From: CAYXFZ01 sp964464385
GTDB lineage: Bacteria; Planctomycetota; UBA1135
Direction: 5' to 3'
DNA length: 56,153 nucleotides
Assembly (NCBI GenBank): GCA_964464385.1
Contig: CAYXFZ010000002.1
Coordinates: 1 to 56,153, forward strand
Positions 45,010 through 53,896 of this stretch are shown here, one piece after another. Position 1 is the first letter of the stretch; each line of letters begins with the position of its first letter. The translations under genes were made by a program, and so were the position numbers. The notes beneath the pieces were generated by a model. That model made no database searches and was not told where the DNA came from. It saw only the letters and a list, made by a program, of their open reading frames with translations.

Positions 45010-46698
45010 TTACATCACCGCTTCGATGCCGAGGGCTGCGAGGCCCTTGTCTTCGAAGTTTTGGTGAAACATGCCGATGAGTTTTTCGGCGGCGTTGTCG
45101 TAGGCTTCCTTGTCCTCCCAGGTATTCCGAGGATTGAGGATCTCAGAGGGCACCCCGGGGCAGGACTTGGGCATTTGCAGGGCAAAGACGGGGTGGGTCT
45201 CGTATTCAACACCATCTAAATCGCCGCAAAGCGCGGCGTTCAACAAGGCCCGTGTGTGTCCAATGCTGATGCGTTTGCCGACACCGTAAGGGCCACCACC
45301 CCAGCCCGTGTTTAAGAGGATGCAACGAGTTTCATGCTGTTCCATCTTTTCGGCCAAGATCTTGGCGTACACGCTGGGTTTTTGCGACATGAAGGGCGCA
45401 CCAAAGCAGGCGGAAAACGCCGCCTTGGGCTCGGTAATGCCCACCTCGGTGCCGGCCAGTTTGGCGGTAAAGCCCGAGACAAAGTGGTACATGACTTCTT
45501 TTGGCGTCAGCAGGGCGACGGGCGGCAGGACACCAAAGGCATCGGCGGTCAGCAACACAATCGTTTGCGGATGCGGGCCCTTAGCGCCCTCGGCCACATT
45601 GGGATTGGCCGAGAGGGGATAAGAGAAGCGGGTGTTCTCGGTGACGGAGTTGTCAAAGAGATCCAACTCCTGCGGGTCCGTTTCGGCCATGGGCTTGTCG
45701 GGCAACGGTGGCACATTTTCAATGATGGTGCCGGCCATGGACAGCGCGGCGGCAATGACTGGCTCTGCGTCCTTGTCCAAGTCAATCAACTTGGCGTAAC
45801 AACCGCCCTCTAAGTTGGAGACGCCGTTGTCCGTCCAGGCGTGTTCATCATCGCCGATGAGTTCCCGATCTGGGTCGGCCGAGAGGGTGGTCTTGCCGGT
45901 GCCGGAGAGGCCAAACAAAATGGCGCCGTCGCNNNNNNNNNNNNNNNNNTCCTTGCCAATGTTGGCTGAGCAATGCATGCCCATATCGCCCATCTCCGGC
46001 AAGAGGTAGTTCATGACCGTGAACATGGACTTTTTGACCACACCACAGTAATCAGCGCGACCGGCCACCAACACGATCCTGTTCTTGAAATCCAAACAAG
46101 CGATGCGGCCCGAAAATGTGCCGTCGCGTTTGGGGTCGCAGTGAAACGAGGGGGCGTTGATCATCGTCCAACGCTTGCTGTCCTCGTCCTGGATGCCCTC
46201 AATGCCGTGCATGAACATGTTGTGGCAAAAGAAGGAGTGGGTCGCATACTCTGAAACCAAGCGGTAGGGTCGCGCGTAGGATGGATCGCTGCCGCAGTAC
46301 ACATCCTTCACATAGAGATGACCGCCCTTGGCGTTGAGGTGCTCGATGACGCGGGCCAATAAAGCATCAAACTGATCAGGGTCGAATTTTTTGAAATCCG
46401 GCTTCCACCAAACACTCTCTTCAAACTCGGGCCAGGCAACTCCGAAAGTGTCCTGCACGGGCCGGCCGGTGCAAGAAGGGTCGGTGTAGTACACCAAAGG
46501 GCCGCCGGTGCCGAGCTTGGTGGCAAAGGCTTTTTGGGCGTCGTCCGGACCGCCCTCTTCGACGCGGCCACGATCATGGGCAATCGCTTCGTGAAACAAA
46601 TCCTCCTTGGAAAGGTTGATGCGGAGCTCTTGGCCGCGCAGGCCAAGAAGGGCTTCAAGTTGGGCGGCGTGGTCGCCCTGGGCGGTGGCGTCAGTCAT
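45010..46698 (-). CDS. pckA: Phosphoenolpyruvate carboxykinase (ATP), interrupted by a gap
   Basis: A cytoplasmic gluconeogenic enzyme converting oxaloacetate plus ATP to PEP and CO2. Visible motifs are VYYTDPSCTGRPVQDTFGV (replacing the usual TGRSPKDK), VKKSMFTVMNYLLPEMGDMG with MHCSANIGK, the P-loop GLSGTGKTTLSADPDRELI, the metal-binding IGDDEHAW and NLEGGCYAKLIDL. The N run at 45933-45949 lies between ANIGK and DGAILFGLSGT, where the family usually reads GKDGDVALFFGLSG; a real gap of only 2 nt fits, giving 557 residues. A Shine-Dalgarno AAAGGA lies 8 nt before the ATG. Confidence 0.93.
   Translation of the reverse strand: MTDATAQGDHAAQLEALLGLRGQELRINLSKEDLFHEAIAHDRGRVEEGGPDDAQKAFATKLGTGGPLVYYTDPSCTGRPVQDTFGVAWPEFEESVWWKPDFKKFDPDQFDALLARVIEHLNAKGGHLYVKDVYCGSDPSYARPYRLVSEYATHSFFCHNMFMHGIEGIQDEDSKRWTMINAPSFHCDPKRDGTFSGRIACLDFKNRIVLVAGRADYCGVVKKSMFTVMNYLLPEMGDMGMHCSANIGKXXXXXXXDGAILFGLSGTGKTTLSADPDRELIGDDEHAWTDNGVSNLEGGCYAKLIDLDKDAEPVIAAALSMAGTIIENVPPLPDKPMAETDPQELDLFDNSVTENTRFSYPLSANPNVAEGAKGPHPQTIVLLTADAFGVLPPVALLTPKEVMYHFVSGFTAKLAGTEVGITEPKAAFSACFGAPFMSQKPSVYAKILAEKMEQHETRCILLNTGWGGGPYGVGKRISIGHTRALLNAALCGDLDGVEYETHPVFALQMPKSCPGVPSEILNPRNTWEDKEAYDNAAEKLIGMFHQNFEDKGLAALGIEAVM
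45933..45949. other. Assembly gap (17 N), predicted real length 2 nt
   Basis: On the minus strand the flanks read aagga, gap, gcgacggcgcc. The family alignment leaves room for only Asp-Gly, that is two missing bases giving gac ggc gac ggc, a short tandem repeat likely to break assembly. Confidence 0.65.
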
Positions 46699-46706
46699 GG
46701 GATCCG

Positions 46707-46752
46707 TCCTTTCTGGAATGGAGGAGTCGGAGCGGAATGGCCCCGCATTCTA
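46707..46752 (-). promoter_or_regulatory. pckA Shine-Dalgarno site and distant -10-like hexamer
   Basis: AAAGGA (46707-46712) lies 8 nt before the ATG at 46698, and TAGAAT (46747-46752) lies about 48 nt before it, so this gene would have a leader. The rest of the 286-bp space up to addA at 46985 has only a 6-bp hairpin near 46768 and no recognised gene. Confidence 0.5.
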
Positions 46753-46984
46753 CCCGCGAGGGAGCCTAGAGCCCTAGGCACTTTCCGGCCAAGACAGGGA
46801 GCTACTTTTGAACTCTCACGAAGGAAGCATTTGCAGGGAAAGTCCACATGAAAGAGGGTCGGATTCGCCGGATCCGGTTGGCTGATTTGCGTAACCTCCA
46901 ATCGAAACATGCGTTGGTCCTAGACCATGTGGTGCGTAACCGCTCCTGCCCGAATCAAAACAATTCCCGCCGGCGTGCCGCTAC

Positions 46985-49900
46985 TCAGCGTGATTCAGTA
47001 ATCACCTCCGTCTGCGTAAACAATAGTTTTGTCACGACTTGATCTACTGGGATACCGATGAGACCGACGATTGCGCGTTGGTAGGCGGCCATTTGCGAGG
47101 CGTGGTGGAGGGTGCGAGCTGTTGTGGAGCTCTCGGCATCCAAGCGGTCGGTCTTGAAGTCGAAAATGCGGGCCGCGACGGGTTTGCCGTCCACCTTGCG
47201 GAGGAGGAGGCGGTCGATGGAACCCGTAAGCAGGGCGGGGCCTTCCTCGGTGGCGTCCAAGAAGCGGAAGTTCCATTCGTTGTGGGCCTCCCAACCGTCT
47301 TCCTCAGGCCATTCAGAGCGGGACAGGGCCTTGCGGATTTGGGGACTGTCGAGGGCGGTGTGGAAAACTTGGATGGCATCCATGGCCCCGGGCGTCTCAG
47401 GGCCCAGGGTTTCCAGGAGTGCTTCGTCGCTGGAAACGCCGTCTTCCAACCAATGCACAGTTTCAAACAACTTGTGCACCAAGGTGCCGTGACTGCGGGC
47501 GCTTTGGCCTGAGGTGGAAAAGAATTGGGCCACCGTCGTGGCTTGGGCCTGCAAGGTCGAGGGCGCCAAGTGGGGGAGATTTCGATTTCCCTGGGAGTTG
47601 CCCAATTGCAACTTGCGTTTTTTCCGCGCCGGCGGGCCTGCCTCCTTTTCAATGCCGTGATCCCACCGCAGTTCGTTGTCGGAGAGATTCTGTTTTAGAG
47701 TGGTGTCCGAGAAAACAGGATCCACCTGAAAGGAAGCACGCAAGAGAGCGCTGAGGCGTTTGCCCGCATCCACTTTGTTTTTGCTGTCCGCTACCAAGCC
47801 CGGCACGATGATTTCCAGACATCGTTTGGCGCGGGTCATCGCGACATACAAGACGCAGAAAAATTCGCGCGTCCGTGTGGCCTTGTCCTGGTCCACCAAG
47901 CGCGCCAACTCTGCATGGCTGCTGGTGAGGTCCTTTTGGGGCATGATGGTGATGGTGGTCGGCTCCTGGCGCGGATCGGGGCGATCCAAGAGGAGGGGAT
48001 TGCCGCGTCCTGGGATGTTCGCGTGGAGCTCCGGCAAAACCACGGCGTCAAACTCCAAGCCCTTGGATTTATGGATGGTCATGACCCGAATGGGGGAGGC
48101 GGACAAAGCCTCGATCTTTTTTGAGCGCGCGAAATCCAAAAACTCGGACACGCGGAGGCCGGCACGGAGATCAAATATGTGGCCGAGGTCGGCCAGCTGA
48201 CCGAGGCGCTGGTGATCCCATGGGTCCAACTCTTTGGCAGCGGGCATAGAGGCGATGTTTTCCAACCAGTGGCCGAAGCCCTGCTCCAGCAAAGTGGCCC
48301 GGATGCTGTGGGCAGTCTCCGTCCATTTCTCTTTCGGCTTGATTTTTTTAGCGAGGAAAGATTTTTCGACGTGAAAGGCGGCCACGCTGTCAGTCGGGTG
48401 ATCCGCCAAATGCAAAAGAGCTAAGACTGCCAGCACTGCTTCAGAATCTGTTAGGGCATTGCCACCCTCGCCACTGGCAGGAAGGTTGTCCTGCAGGAGT
48501 ATTTGCAGGAAGGCGCCAATTTTGGCATTGGAACGGAAAAGTACGCCGATCGTGGCGTGCGGGCACTGGTCGTGCAGGATGCGAACGCGTTCGGCCGCCA
48601 GGTTCAGGGCCGCAGCAGCCTTACCCGGAGCAGACTTGGCCGGCTTGGCTTGCAGCAAGGTGAATTGCCCCGGCATGTTTTGGTGTTCGGCCTCATGTTC
48701 GGGGAAGGCCGCTTGGAATTCCTGTGCCGCCTGTTGCAGGGGTTCGTCGGCGTCTTGGATAACGGCGTTTTCGGCCAAATTTTGGAAGACATCGTTGACG
48801 GCATTCAACACAACCGGAGAAGAGCGCCAACTCTTGTTTAAGGAGCGGGCAGGCAGGTCAAACCAGGTTTGCAACCCTTCCAGCAGTCGGGCCTCACCAT
48901 GACGCCAGGCGTAGATGGCCTGCTTGACATCCCCAACGCAGAAGAAAGAACGCACCCCCCTTCTGGAATCCAGTGCGTGCTTCATGAGCGGCTCCAGGAC
49001 TTGCCATTGAATGACACTGGTGTCTTGGAATTCGTCCAGGAGAAGATGCTCTACCTGACGACCCAGCCGATGGAAGTGATCCGCTTTTTCCATGGGTTGC
49101 TTCATGGAGCGCAGGGCCAGGGGAAAATCTTGAAACACAAAGCCGCGTCGCCGTCGTTTTGCGGCCTGGTAACGCAGGTCGAAGCGGCGCAGGAAATCAA
49201 AGAGGCCCTGGTTGCGGAGTTGCACTTCCTTGAGGACTTGGGCCCTTGCGTGCTGGCCCACGGTCGTGAGCCATGCTTGCCAATCTTCGGGCAATTTTGT
49301 GTAGTAAGTCGGGTTGCCAGCCAAAACATTTCGAACGGCAGTATGTTGGATAACGTCCCGCCATCGGCTTTCAGAAATCCAGAGGGGGAGTTGCTCTCGC
49401 AGTTTGGGTTCTGCTGCGATGGGTTTTCCTTTGCCCGTCAAGATGGGGCTGAGTCCTTTCACCATGTCGGCATAAGGCAAGATGGCTGCGTCAGGCAGGA
49501 TTCCTCCCTCAGCATGGATCTGATCCCAGGCCTCGGGCCTGCTGCCCTGAAACAAATCCAGGCCTTCTTGCACCGATTGCAGAGTGCTGCGCAGGACCAT
49601 GCTGGATGGATCCTTTTGCTTGAGTGCGCGCAGCATTTCCAGAGTGTCCCTGGGATCTCCCGAGGAAAAGAGGGCGCCCAAAGTCTCGGCGCGCATGCGG
49701 GCGTCTTCTTCGTCTTCGAGGATGCGCCAACCCGGGGGGATGTCCAGATCCAGGGCGAAGACCTTGGCCGTTTCCACGAAAAAGGAATCCATGGTGCGGA
49801 CGTTGAATTCGTCCAAACATCCGGACAGTTTGGCTAGGAGTTCTAGGCAACGCTCGGCGGTGGCTTCCTTGGCGAGGTCGCTTGGCAGTTCGCCCCGCAA

Positions 49901-50110
49901 ATCCTTGAGTTCCTTTTCGTCTTGGGTGGCCTTGGCCAACCAAGACAAGACCCGTTCCAGGATTTCGCCGGCGGCCTTGCGCGTGAAAGTAGTGGCTAGA
50001 ATTTTGCGCGGCTCGACCCCTTGAAAAAGCAGAGCGAGAAAACGACCCGCCAACTTGAACGTTTTGCCGGTGCCGGCCGAGGCCAGGAAGACTTGGCGGT
50101 CGGGGTTCAT
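46985..50110 (-). CDS. addA: AddA-like helicase/exonuclease subunit (UvrD/RecB family)
   Basis: A 1041-residue double-strand-break repair nuclease-helicase. SF1 helicase motifs in order: Walker A ASAGTGKT (residues 10-17), LLDEFQDTSVIQWQ (motif II), FFCVGDVKQAIYAWRHGEA (III), SWRSSP (IV), VMTIHKSKGLEFDAVVLPEL (V) and VAMTRAKRCLEIIVP (VI). The C-terminal PD-(D/E)xK nuclease is marked by GSIDRLLLRKVDGK and IFDFKTDRLD. The gene overlaps addB by 4 nt. AddAB loads a recombinase (RecA) onto the processed end; the genes have no recD neighbour. The name is by family; a RecB-like assignment in another scheme would be equivalent. Confidence 0.9.
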   Translation of the reverse strand: MNPDRQVFLASAGTGKTFKLAGRFLALLFQGVEPRKILATTFTRKAAGEILERVLSWLAKATQDEKELKDLRGELPSDLAKEATAERCLELLAKLSGCLDEFNVRTMDSFFVETAKVFALDLDIPPGWRILEDEEDARMRAETLGALFSSGDPRDTLEMLRALKQKDPSSMVLRSTLQSVQEGLDLFQGSRPEAWDQIHAEGGILPDAAILPYADMVKGLSPILTGKGKPIAAEPKLREQLPLWISESRWRDVIQHTAVRNVLAGNPTYYTKLPEDWQAWLTTVGQHARAQVLKEVQLRNQGLFDFLRRFDLRYQAAKRRRRGFVFQDFPLALRSMKQPMEKADHFHRLGRQVEHLLLDEFQDTSVIQWQVLEPLMKHALDSRRGVRSFFCVGDVKQAIYAWRHGEARLLEGLQTWFDLPARSLNKSWRSSPVVLNAVNDVFQNLAENAVIQDADEPLQQAAQEFQAAFPEHEAEHQNMPGQFTLLQAKPAKSAPGKAAAALNLAAERVRILHDQCPHATIGVLFRSNAKIGAFLQILLQDNLPASGEGGNALTDSEAVLAVLALLHLADHPTDSVAAFHVEKSFLAKKIKPKEKWTETAHSIRATLLEQGFGHWLENIASMPAAKELDPWDHQRLGQLADLGHIFDLRAGLRVSEFLDFARSKKIEALSASPIRVMTIHKSKGLEFDAVVLPELHANIPGRGNPLLLDRPDPRQEPTTITIMPQKDLTSSHAELARLVDQDKATRTREFFCVLYVAMTRAKRCLEIIVPGLVADSKNKVDAGKRLSALLRASFQVDPVFSDTTLKQNLSDNELRWDHGIEKEAGPPARKKRKLQLGNSQGNRNLPHLAPSTLQAQATTVAQFFSTSGQSARSHGTLVHKLFETVHWLEDGVSSDEALLETLGPETPGAMDAIQVFHTALDSPQIRKALSRSEWPEEDGWEAHNEWNFRFLDATEEGPALLTGSIDRLLLRKVDGKPVAARIFDFKTDRLDAESSTTARTLHHASQMAAYQRAIVGLIGIPVDQVVTKLLFTQTEVITESR

Positions 50111-52908
50111 GCGCCGTCTTCCTCCTCGACTAAAATTTCTTCTTGGTGGAGTCCTTGGCCGGCCAAGCCACCCAAGATGGGGTCGCGGATGGCATCGAGA
50201 TTGGCGTTGTAACCACCAAAGCCGCCATCAGCGTTCACCCCCTCGCGAATGGCCCGCACGATGTCGGCTGCTTCTCTCTCGGCTGCTGAAAATGGACTTT
50301 CGCCGCTTTCATTCGCATGTTCCAGCCCGGGTGGCAAGAGGTCCAACTTGCAGTCCTGCGGCGAGCGGCCAATATGCCAAAGGCCTAGGGTCGGGGCTGC
50401 GCCGCACAATTCCGCAGCAAGGGCAACTTTTCGATAAAGCGGCAGTTGCAAACTGTGCCACTTTCCGCTTTTGTGGTTGTAGGGAGACTTGGGAGTGTCG
50501 CCAGTCTTGTAGTCCAGGATGCGCCATTGATCCGGCTGGCCTTCTTCGCTCGCGGGCTTGCGATCCACGCGGTCCAATTTGGCCCGAAGATGAATGGACT
50601 CTCCATCCAGCTCCACCAAGACTCCCTCCTTGCCCGTGGACCACTCCGTCTCTTCGATGATCCAGCCATCCGCCCGCTCCTGGGCCTGCACTTGCGAAAA
50701 ACTTCGTAGCCGTCTGCGGATTTGTTCCAACTGCAGGCGTACGGCGGGAAGTGGGCGCGAACCAAACTTTTCTTGGCCCAAGTGCTCGAGTTTCTTTTCC
50801 AACCAGGAAAATATTTTTTCCGGATCTTCCTCGTCGCGGATGCTCGGGTTGCCACCAAATTTTTCCAACACCTTATGCAGCAAAATCCCAAAACCAGCGC
50901 CGTCCAATTCCTCGCTGCGGTCGTCCAAAGTTTTGAGCTCCAACTGCCGGCACAAATGAAACTCGTAAGGGGAGTAGGTGAAGGTGTTGAAATCGGTGAC
51001 GGCTAAGGAATCCACTTTCTCCTTGAGTGGACTTACCGGCGGGCAAAATTCTTGCGCCACAGAGCGGGAGTCCTTCACTTGCCGCTGTGGTAATTTGGCG
51101 AAAAAATCCACCATGCGTTGGGCAATGACCCTGGGCTCGGCCAGGAAGAGCAAGCGGCTCGGGAATTGCGGATCTCCGGCCGTAGATTGGCGGCCGCAGA
51201 CCAAGTGCAAGGGGCGATCCTCGGCGCAGAGCGCGGCTAGCGCTGCGGCATCTCGGGCTGTGCGTTGCGCGTTGTCGCCCATGCCTAAAGCGGTGCGCAA
51301 GGTGTTGGGTAAAAAGACATCGGCGTGCTTGGCCTCGGGCACCTTGCCCTCATTGAAGCCGCAGACCAAACGCACAGGGGCCGGATCCAAGCGAAGTTCT
51401 AGCCAGCCCACCAACTCGATGGAGCGCTCCCGCGTTTCTTCGGCAATGGACTCTGTGGAGGATTCGCTGAGTAAAAATTGAATGGCCTGCGGCAGAGTGA
51501 GTTGTTGTTGTTGTTCCACCAAGGCCGCGGGCAATTTCCCCCAAGCTTCCATGCTCTTGCGCAGAATGTGAAAGGAAGCCAGAAGCACGCGGTCCGCTTC
51601 ATGGTCCGGATGCAATTTTTGTGCGCCCCAGACTTGGGTCAAAAACGAAACCAGGCTGTTTTCCCAGGCGGCGAGAGGCGCAGTCTCTGTGCACTGGCCG
51701 CCGCGGACCCCGATCCAGTCCTCCAAAGTGTCCAGGGCCGGAGCCAGGACCTCGTTCTTTGAGTCACCTAAGAGCGCGCCTTCTATGCGGTCGGGCAAAT
51801 GTCGGTTGTGATACTCGTCCCATGCGGCGGGGAAGCAATTTGGACCCAAGGCCTTTTCCAGTTGCGGGTGCCTTAGCAAGGCGGCCAAGTCGCGCCCCTG
51901 ACCGGTGTCCAACCAATTGCCGAGCGCCTCTAGCAAGCGCCAAGGCGAAGTGCGCGACATCTGGATGCCCTCGGCGTGGTGCGAGGCGAGCCCCTCTTGG
52001 TGCAAGAGTCGATCCAAGTACGGACGAATTTCGTCGTCTAGCACCGCGATCGTGATGTCTTCCGGCGGCACGCCAACGGCCAGTTCCGCCATGGTGTCCA
52101 AAATCTTTTGCGCTTGCTCGGCGGGTTGGCCGGCCACGGACCACTGGGAATCTTGCAGAGGGAGGGTGCGTGCCCCAGGAGCCCAGGCCGCAGGTAGAGC
52201 ACAGCCCCAATGGTCAAAGGAATTTTGTTCGGAATCCGGGGCGAACACCAGGCAAGTGATGGAGCAATCCGCGCTTGCCAATACTTCGCGCTGCAAGCCG
52301 TTCAAATCTAGAAAGCCAATCAAGATCAACTCTTGGCCCGCGTGCACTTTGCCGGCGCGCGCCAGGCGGAGTCTCTCGTGGTGGGGGTCCACGACGCTCA
52401 GCGCATCCAATTGCGCGAAGTACTGGGCTTGCGCTTGGGCCAAGACTTGCCAGCGTTCGGTTTCGCGCTGGGTGGGGAGGTGCCCCGAGTCCAAGACGGC
52501 TTGGCAGTCCAGGCCATCGGCCGCCAACTCGCCGTGCAGTTGGCGCAGAGCCTTGGCCAGGCCCAGCCAAGCGGGCCAATCTCCCTCGGCCGGGCTCGTG
52601 GGCACGAGGGTGCCCAACTCTTCCCCTAGGGATTGCAGGGCATGAATCCAGCTGAGGTTACGGGTTAGAGAGTCCGCCTTGGGCTGCTCAAAAACCAGCA
52701 GTCGGTCGGTGAAATCGCCGCCGGAAACCAGCGGCACATAGGGAGCTTGGCGTCGAGCAAGCCGCTCTTCCAGGCCGCGCGTAGCGCGTTTGCCGGGCAG
52801 GGCCACGATGCAGTTTGCCAGGCTTTCAGCCCGGTGGGAGACCAACCACTCGACCGCGGCATCCAGCGCCGGTCTGTCCCACCCAAGAAATACCCTGCGA
52901 TCATTCAC
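50107..52908 (-). CDS. addB: AddB-like nuclease/inactivated helicase subunit
   Basis: A 933-residue partner of AddA. The GTG at 52908 starts MNDRRVFLGWDRPALDAAVE; the longer open frame runs through the tRNA and a gap and is not coding there. The N-terminal half has a degenerate helicase (IVALPGKRATRGLEERLARR resembles the altered Walker A). The C-terminal PD-(D/E)xK nuclease shows FTYSPYEFHLCRQLEL, GILLHKVLEKFGG, AKLDRVDRK, ILDYKTG and LQLPLYRKVA. The C-terminal Cys cluster that ligates an Fe-S centre in Bacillus AddB was not seen. It overlaps addA by 4 nt. Confidence 0.87.
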   Translation of the reverse strand: MNDRRVFLGWDRPALDAAVEWLVSHRAESLANCIVALPGKRATRGLEERLARRQAPYVPLVSGGDFTDRLLVFEQPKADSLTRNLSWIHALQSLGEELGTLVPTSPAEGDWPAWLGLAKALRQLHGELAADGLDCQAVLDSGHLPTQRETERWQVLAQAQAQYFAQLDALSVVDPHHERLRLARAGKVHAGQELILIGFLDLNGLQREVLASADCSITCLVFAPDSEQNSFDHWGCALPAAWAPGARTLPLQDSQWSVAGQPAEQAQKILDTMAELAVGVPPEDITIAVLDDEIRPYLDRLLHQEGLASHHAEGIQMSRTSPWRLLEALGNWLDTGQGRDLAALLRHPQLEKALGPNCFPAAWDEYHNRHLPDRIEGALLGDSKNEVLAPALDTLEDWIGVRGGQCTETAPLAAWENSLVSFLTQVWGAQKLHPDHEADRVLLASFHILRKSMEAWGKLPAALVEQQQQLTLPQAIQFLLSESSTESIAEETRERSIELVGWLELRLDPAPVRLVCGFNEGKVPEAKHADVFLPNTLRTALGMGDNAQRTARDAAALAALCAEDRPLHLVCGRQSTAGDPQFPSRLLFLAEPRVIAQRMVDFFAKLPQRQVKDSRSVAQEFCPPVSPLKEKVDSLAVTDFNTFTYSPYEFHLCRQLELKTLDDRSEELDGAGFGILLHKVLEKFGGNPSIRDEEDPEKIFSWLEKKLEHLGQEKFGSRPLPAVRLQLEQIRRRLRSFSQVQAQERADGWIIEETEWSTGKEGVLVELDGESIHLRAKLDRVDRKPASEEGQPDQWRILDYKTGDTPKSPYNHKSGKWHSLQLPLYRKVALAAELCGAAPTLGLWHIGRSPQDCKLDLLPPGLEHANESGESPFSAAEREAADIVRAIREGVNADGGFGGYNANLDAIRDPILGGLAGQGLHQEEILVEEEDGA

Positions 52909-52959
52909 GAGGGGAGATTCTGCAGGGTCGGGGCGATCGAGTCCAGCGATGTTGGAATG

Positions 52960-52993
52960 AAAAAACGGTCCGGGGCAAGGGAGCCCCAGACCG
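52960..52993 (-). terminator. Rho-independent terminator after the tRNA
   Basis: On the minus strand an 11-bp stem (CGGTCTGGGGC / GCCCCGGACCG, one C-A mismatch) has a 6-nt loop and is followed by six T. It lies 7 nt after the tRNA CCA and separates the tRNA from addB. Confidence 0.85.
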
Positions 52994-52999
52994 ATGCTT

Positions 53000-53072
53000 T
53001 GGCTCCTCGAACAGGGCTCGAACCNNNNNNNNNNGGCGACCTCCTTGAAACAGACGGCCCAGCTATCGAGGA
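53000..53072 (-). tRNA. tRNA (Asn-like), internally broken by a gap and apparently damaged
   Basis: On the minus strand the 5' end is TCCTCGA-TAGCT (from 53072) and the 3' end is GGTTCGAGCCCTGT-TCGAGGA-G-CCA (to 53000). The acceptor arms pair perfectly (7 bp), the T-loop TTCGAGC is normal, discriminator G73 and encoded CCA are present, and T1/G73 fit tRNA-Asn. CTGTT, which would carry anticodon GTT, occurs near 53051. The D arm and anticodon arm do not fold: several bases appear missing around 53050-53065, and a 10-N gap (53025-53034) removes part of the variable/T region. Either the contig end is misassembled or this is a pseudo-tRNA. Confidence 0.7.
53025..53034. other. Assembly gap (10 N) inside the tRNA
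   Basis: The T-stem requires ACAGG before TTCGAGC, of which only GG is present, so at least three bases are missing here. Confidence 0.7.
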
Positions 53073-53148
53073 ATGTGGGCGGAAGGATACCCCGCACTGG
53101 GATTCCTGTCCAATTTTCAAGCGAGCGGATTCTCATGTCGGAGCGAGT

Positions 53149-53154
53149 TAGCAT
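53149..53154 (+). promoter_or_regulatory. TAnnnT -10-like element (TAGCAT)
   Basis: TAGCAT ends 7 nt before the ATG at 53162 and lies inside the longer frame that begins at 53135, so it favours the later start. Confidence 0.45.
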
Positions 53155-53161
53155 TCCGACC

Positions 53162-53896
53162 ATGACACCCTTGCGTTTGGTTCTGGTGGAGCCGGAAAAT
53201 CCGGCCAACATTGGTTTCATCGCTCGGCTATGCGCCAATTTCGGGGTCACGGATTGGGTTGCGGTGCGTCCCCCTTCCCTGGGGGGTACAGACGCCGAGA
53301 AAACGGGCGCTCCGGCGCTGGAGTCCTTGGCTGCCCTGCAAACGGCGGATTCCCTCACTGAGGCCCTCGCTGATTGCAGTCATGCCGTTGGCTTCACTGC
53401 GCGCCAAGGGAAATACCGGCGGCCCATGCCGGTCACGGATCTCGCAGGCCTTGGCCAAGAGTGGGGGCCTACCGCCCGCCCCGCCCTCGTCTTTGGGCGC
53501 GAAGATCGCGGTCTGGAAACTTCCGAGGTCGAACAATGCCAGGCCGTAGTCGGGATTGCGACCTTCGGTTTAAACTCCTTCAATCTTTCTCATGCCGTTG
53601 CGATTGCATTGCATGAGTGGCACCGTTTGTCGGTCGATACGCTTCAGAAACCGGAGTTTCTTGCGGGGGCGGAAGAAGCTTGGTCCACCCAGGCCGATCG
53701 CGCCAGGATTCAAAAAGAAATCGCGGTGGAACTCGAGGCCAGCGATTTCCCGGACGGTGAGAGAGAACTCGGGGCGGCGCTTCGCCGCTGGGTGGCCCAT
53801 CCCCTCGAATCTCGGGATCTTTGGATGATTCAGAAAATCGTGCGCCACGCGCGTTGGTTGCGGAAAGAGTCCGCAGGAACGGAAGCGAATCAGTAA
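53162..53896 (+). CDS. TrmJ-like tRNA/rRNA 2'-O-methyltransferase (SpoU/SPOUT family)
   Basis: A 244-residue SAM-dependent methyltransferase. LRLVLVEPENPANIGFIARL is the N-terminal motif; the knotted SPOUT core shows ARPALVFGREDRGLETSEVE (motif 2) and LNSFNLSHAVAIALHEW (motif 3), as in TrmJ, which methylates position 32 of tRNA. The C-terminal helical extension (about 75 residues) fits TrmJ-like dimers. The start at 53162 is chosen on the TAGCAT element and on the family N-terminus; 53135 is the alternative. The gene is divergent from the tRNA and overlaps the 3' end of the convergent deiminase gene by 7 nt. Confidence 0.88.
   Translation: MTPLRLVLVEPENPANIGFIARLCANFGVTDWVAVRPPSLGGTDAEKTGAPALESLAALQTADSLTEALADCSHAVGFTARQGKYRRPMPVTDLAGLGQEWGPTARPALVFGREDRGLETSEVEQCQAVVGIATFGLNSFNLSHAVAIALHEWHRLSVDTLQKPEFLAGAEEAWSTQADRARIQKEIAVELEASDFPDGERELGAALRRWVAHPLESRDLWMIQKIVRHARWLRKESAGTEANQ

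Noticed and set aside
46787..46798. 12-nt match (ggccaagacagg) to the inverse of 29521-29532
   Set aside because: A single short match between two intergenic regions is not enough to call a repeat.
46848..47042. 64-residue frame between pckA and addA
   Set aside because: It runs into the addA 3' end in antisense and has no coding features.
52909..53358. N-terminal extension of the addB frame
   Set aside because: The extension would run through a terminator, a tRNA and a gap; the GTG at 52908 begins a sensible protein.
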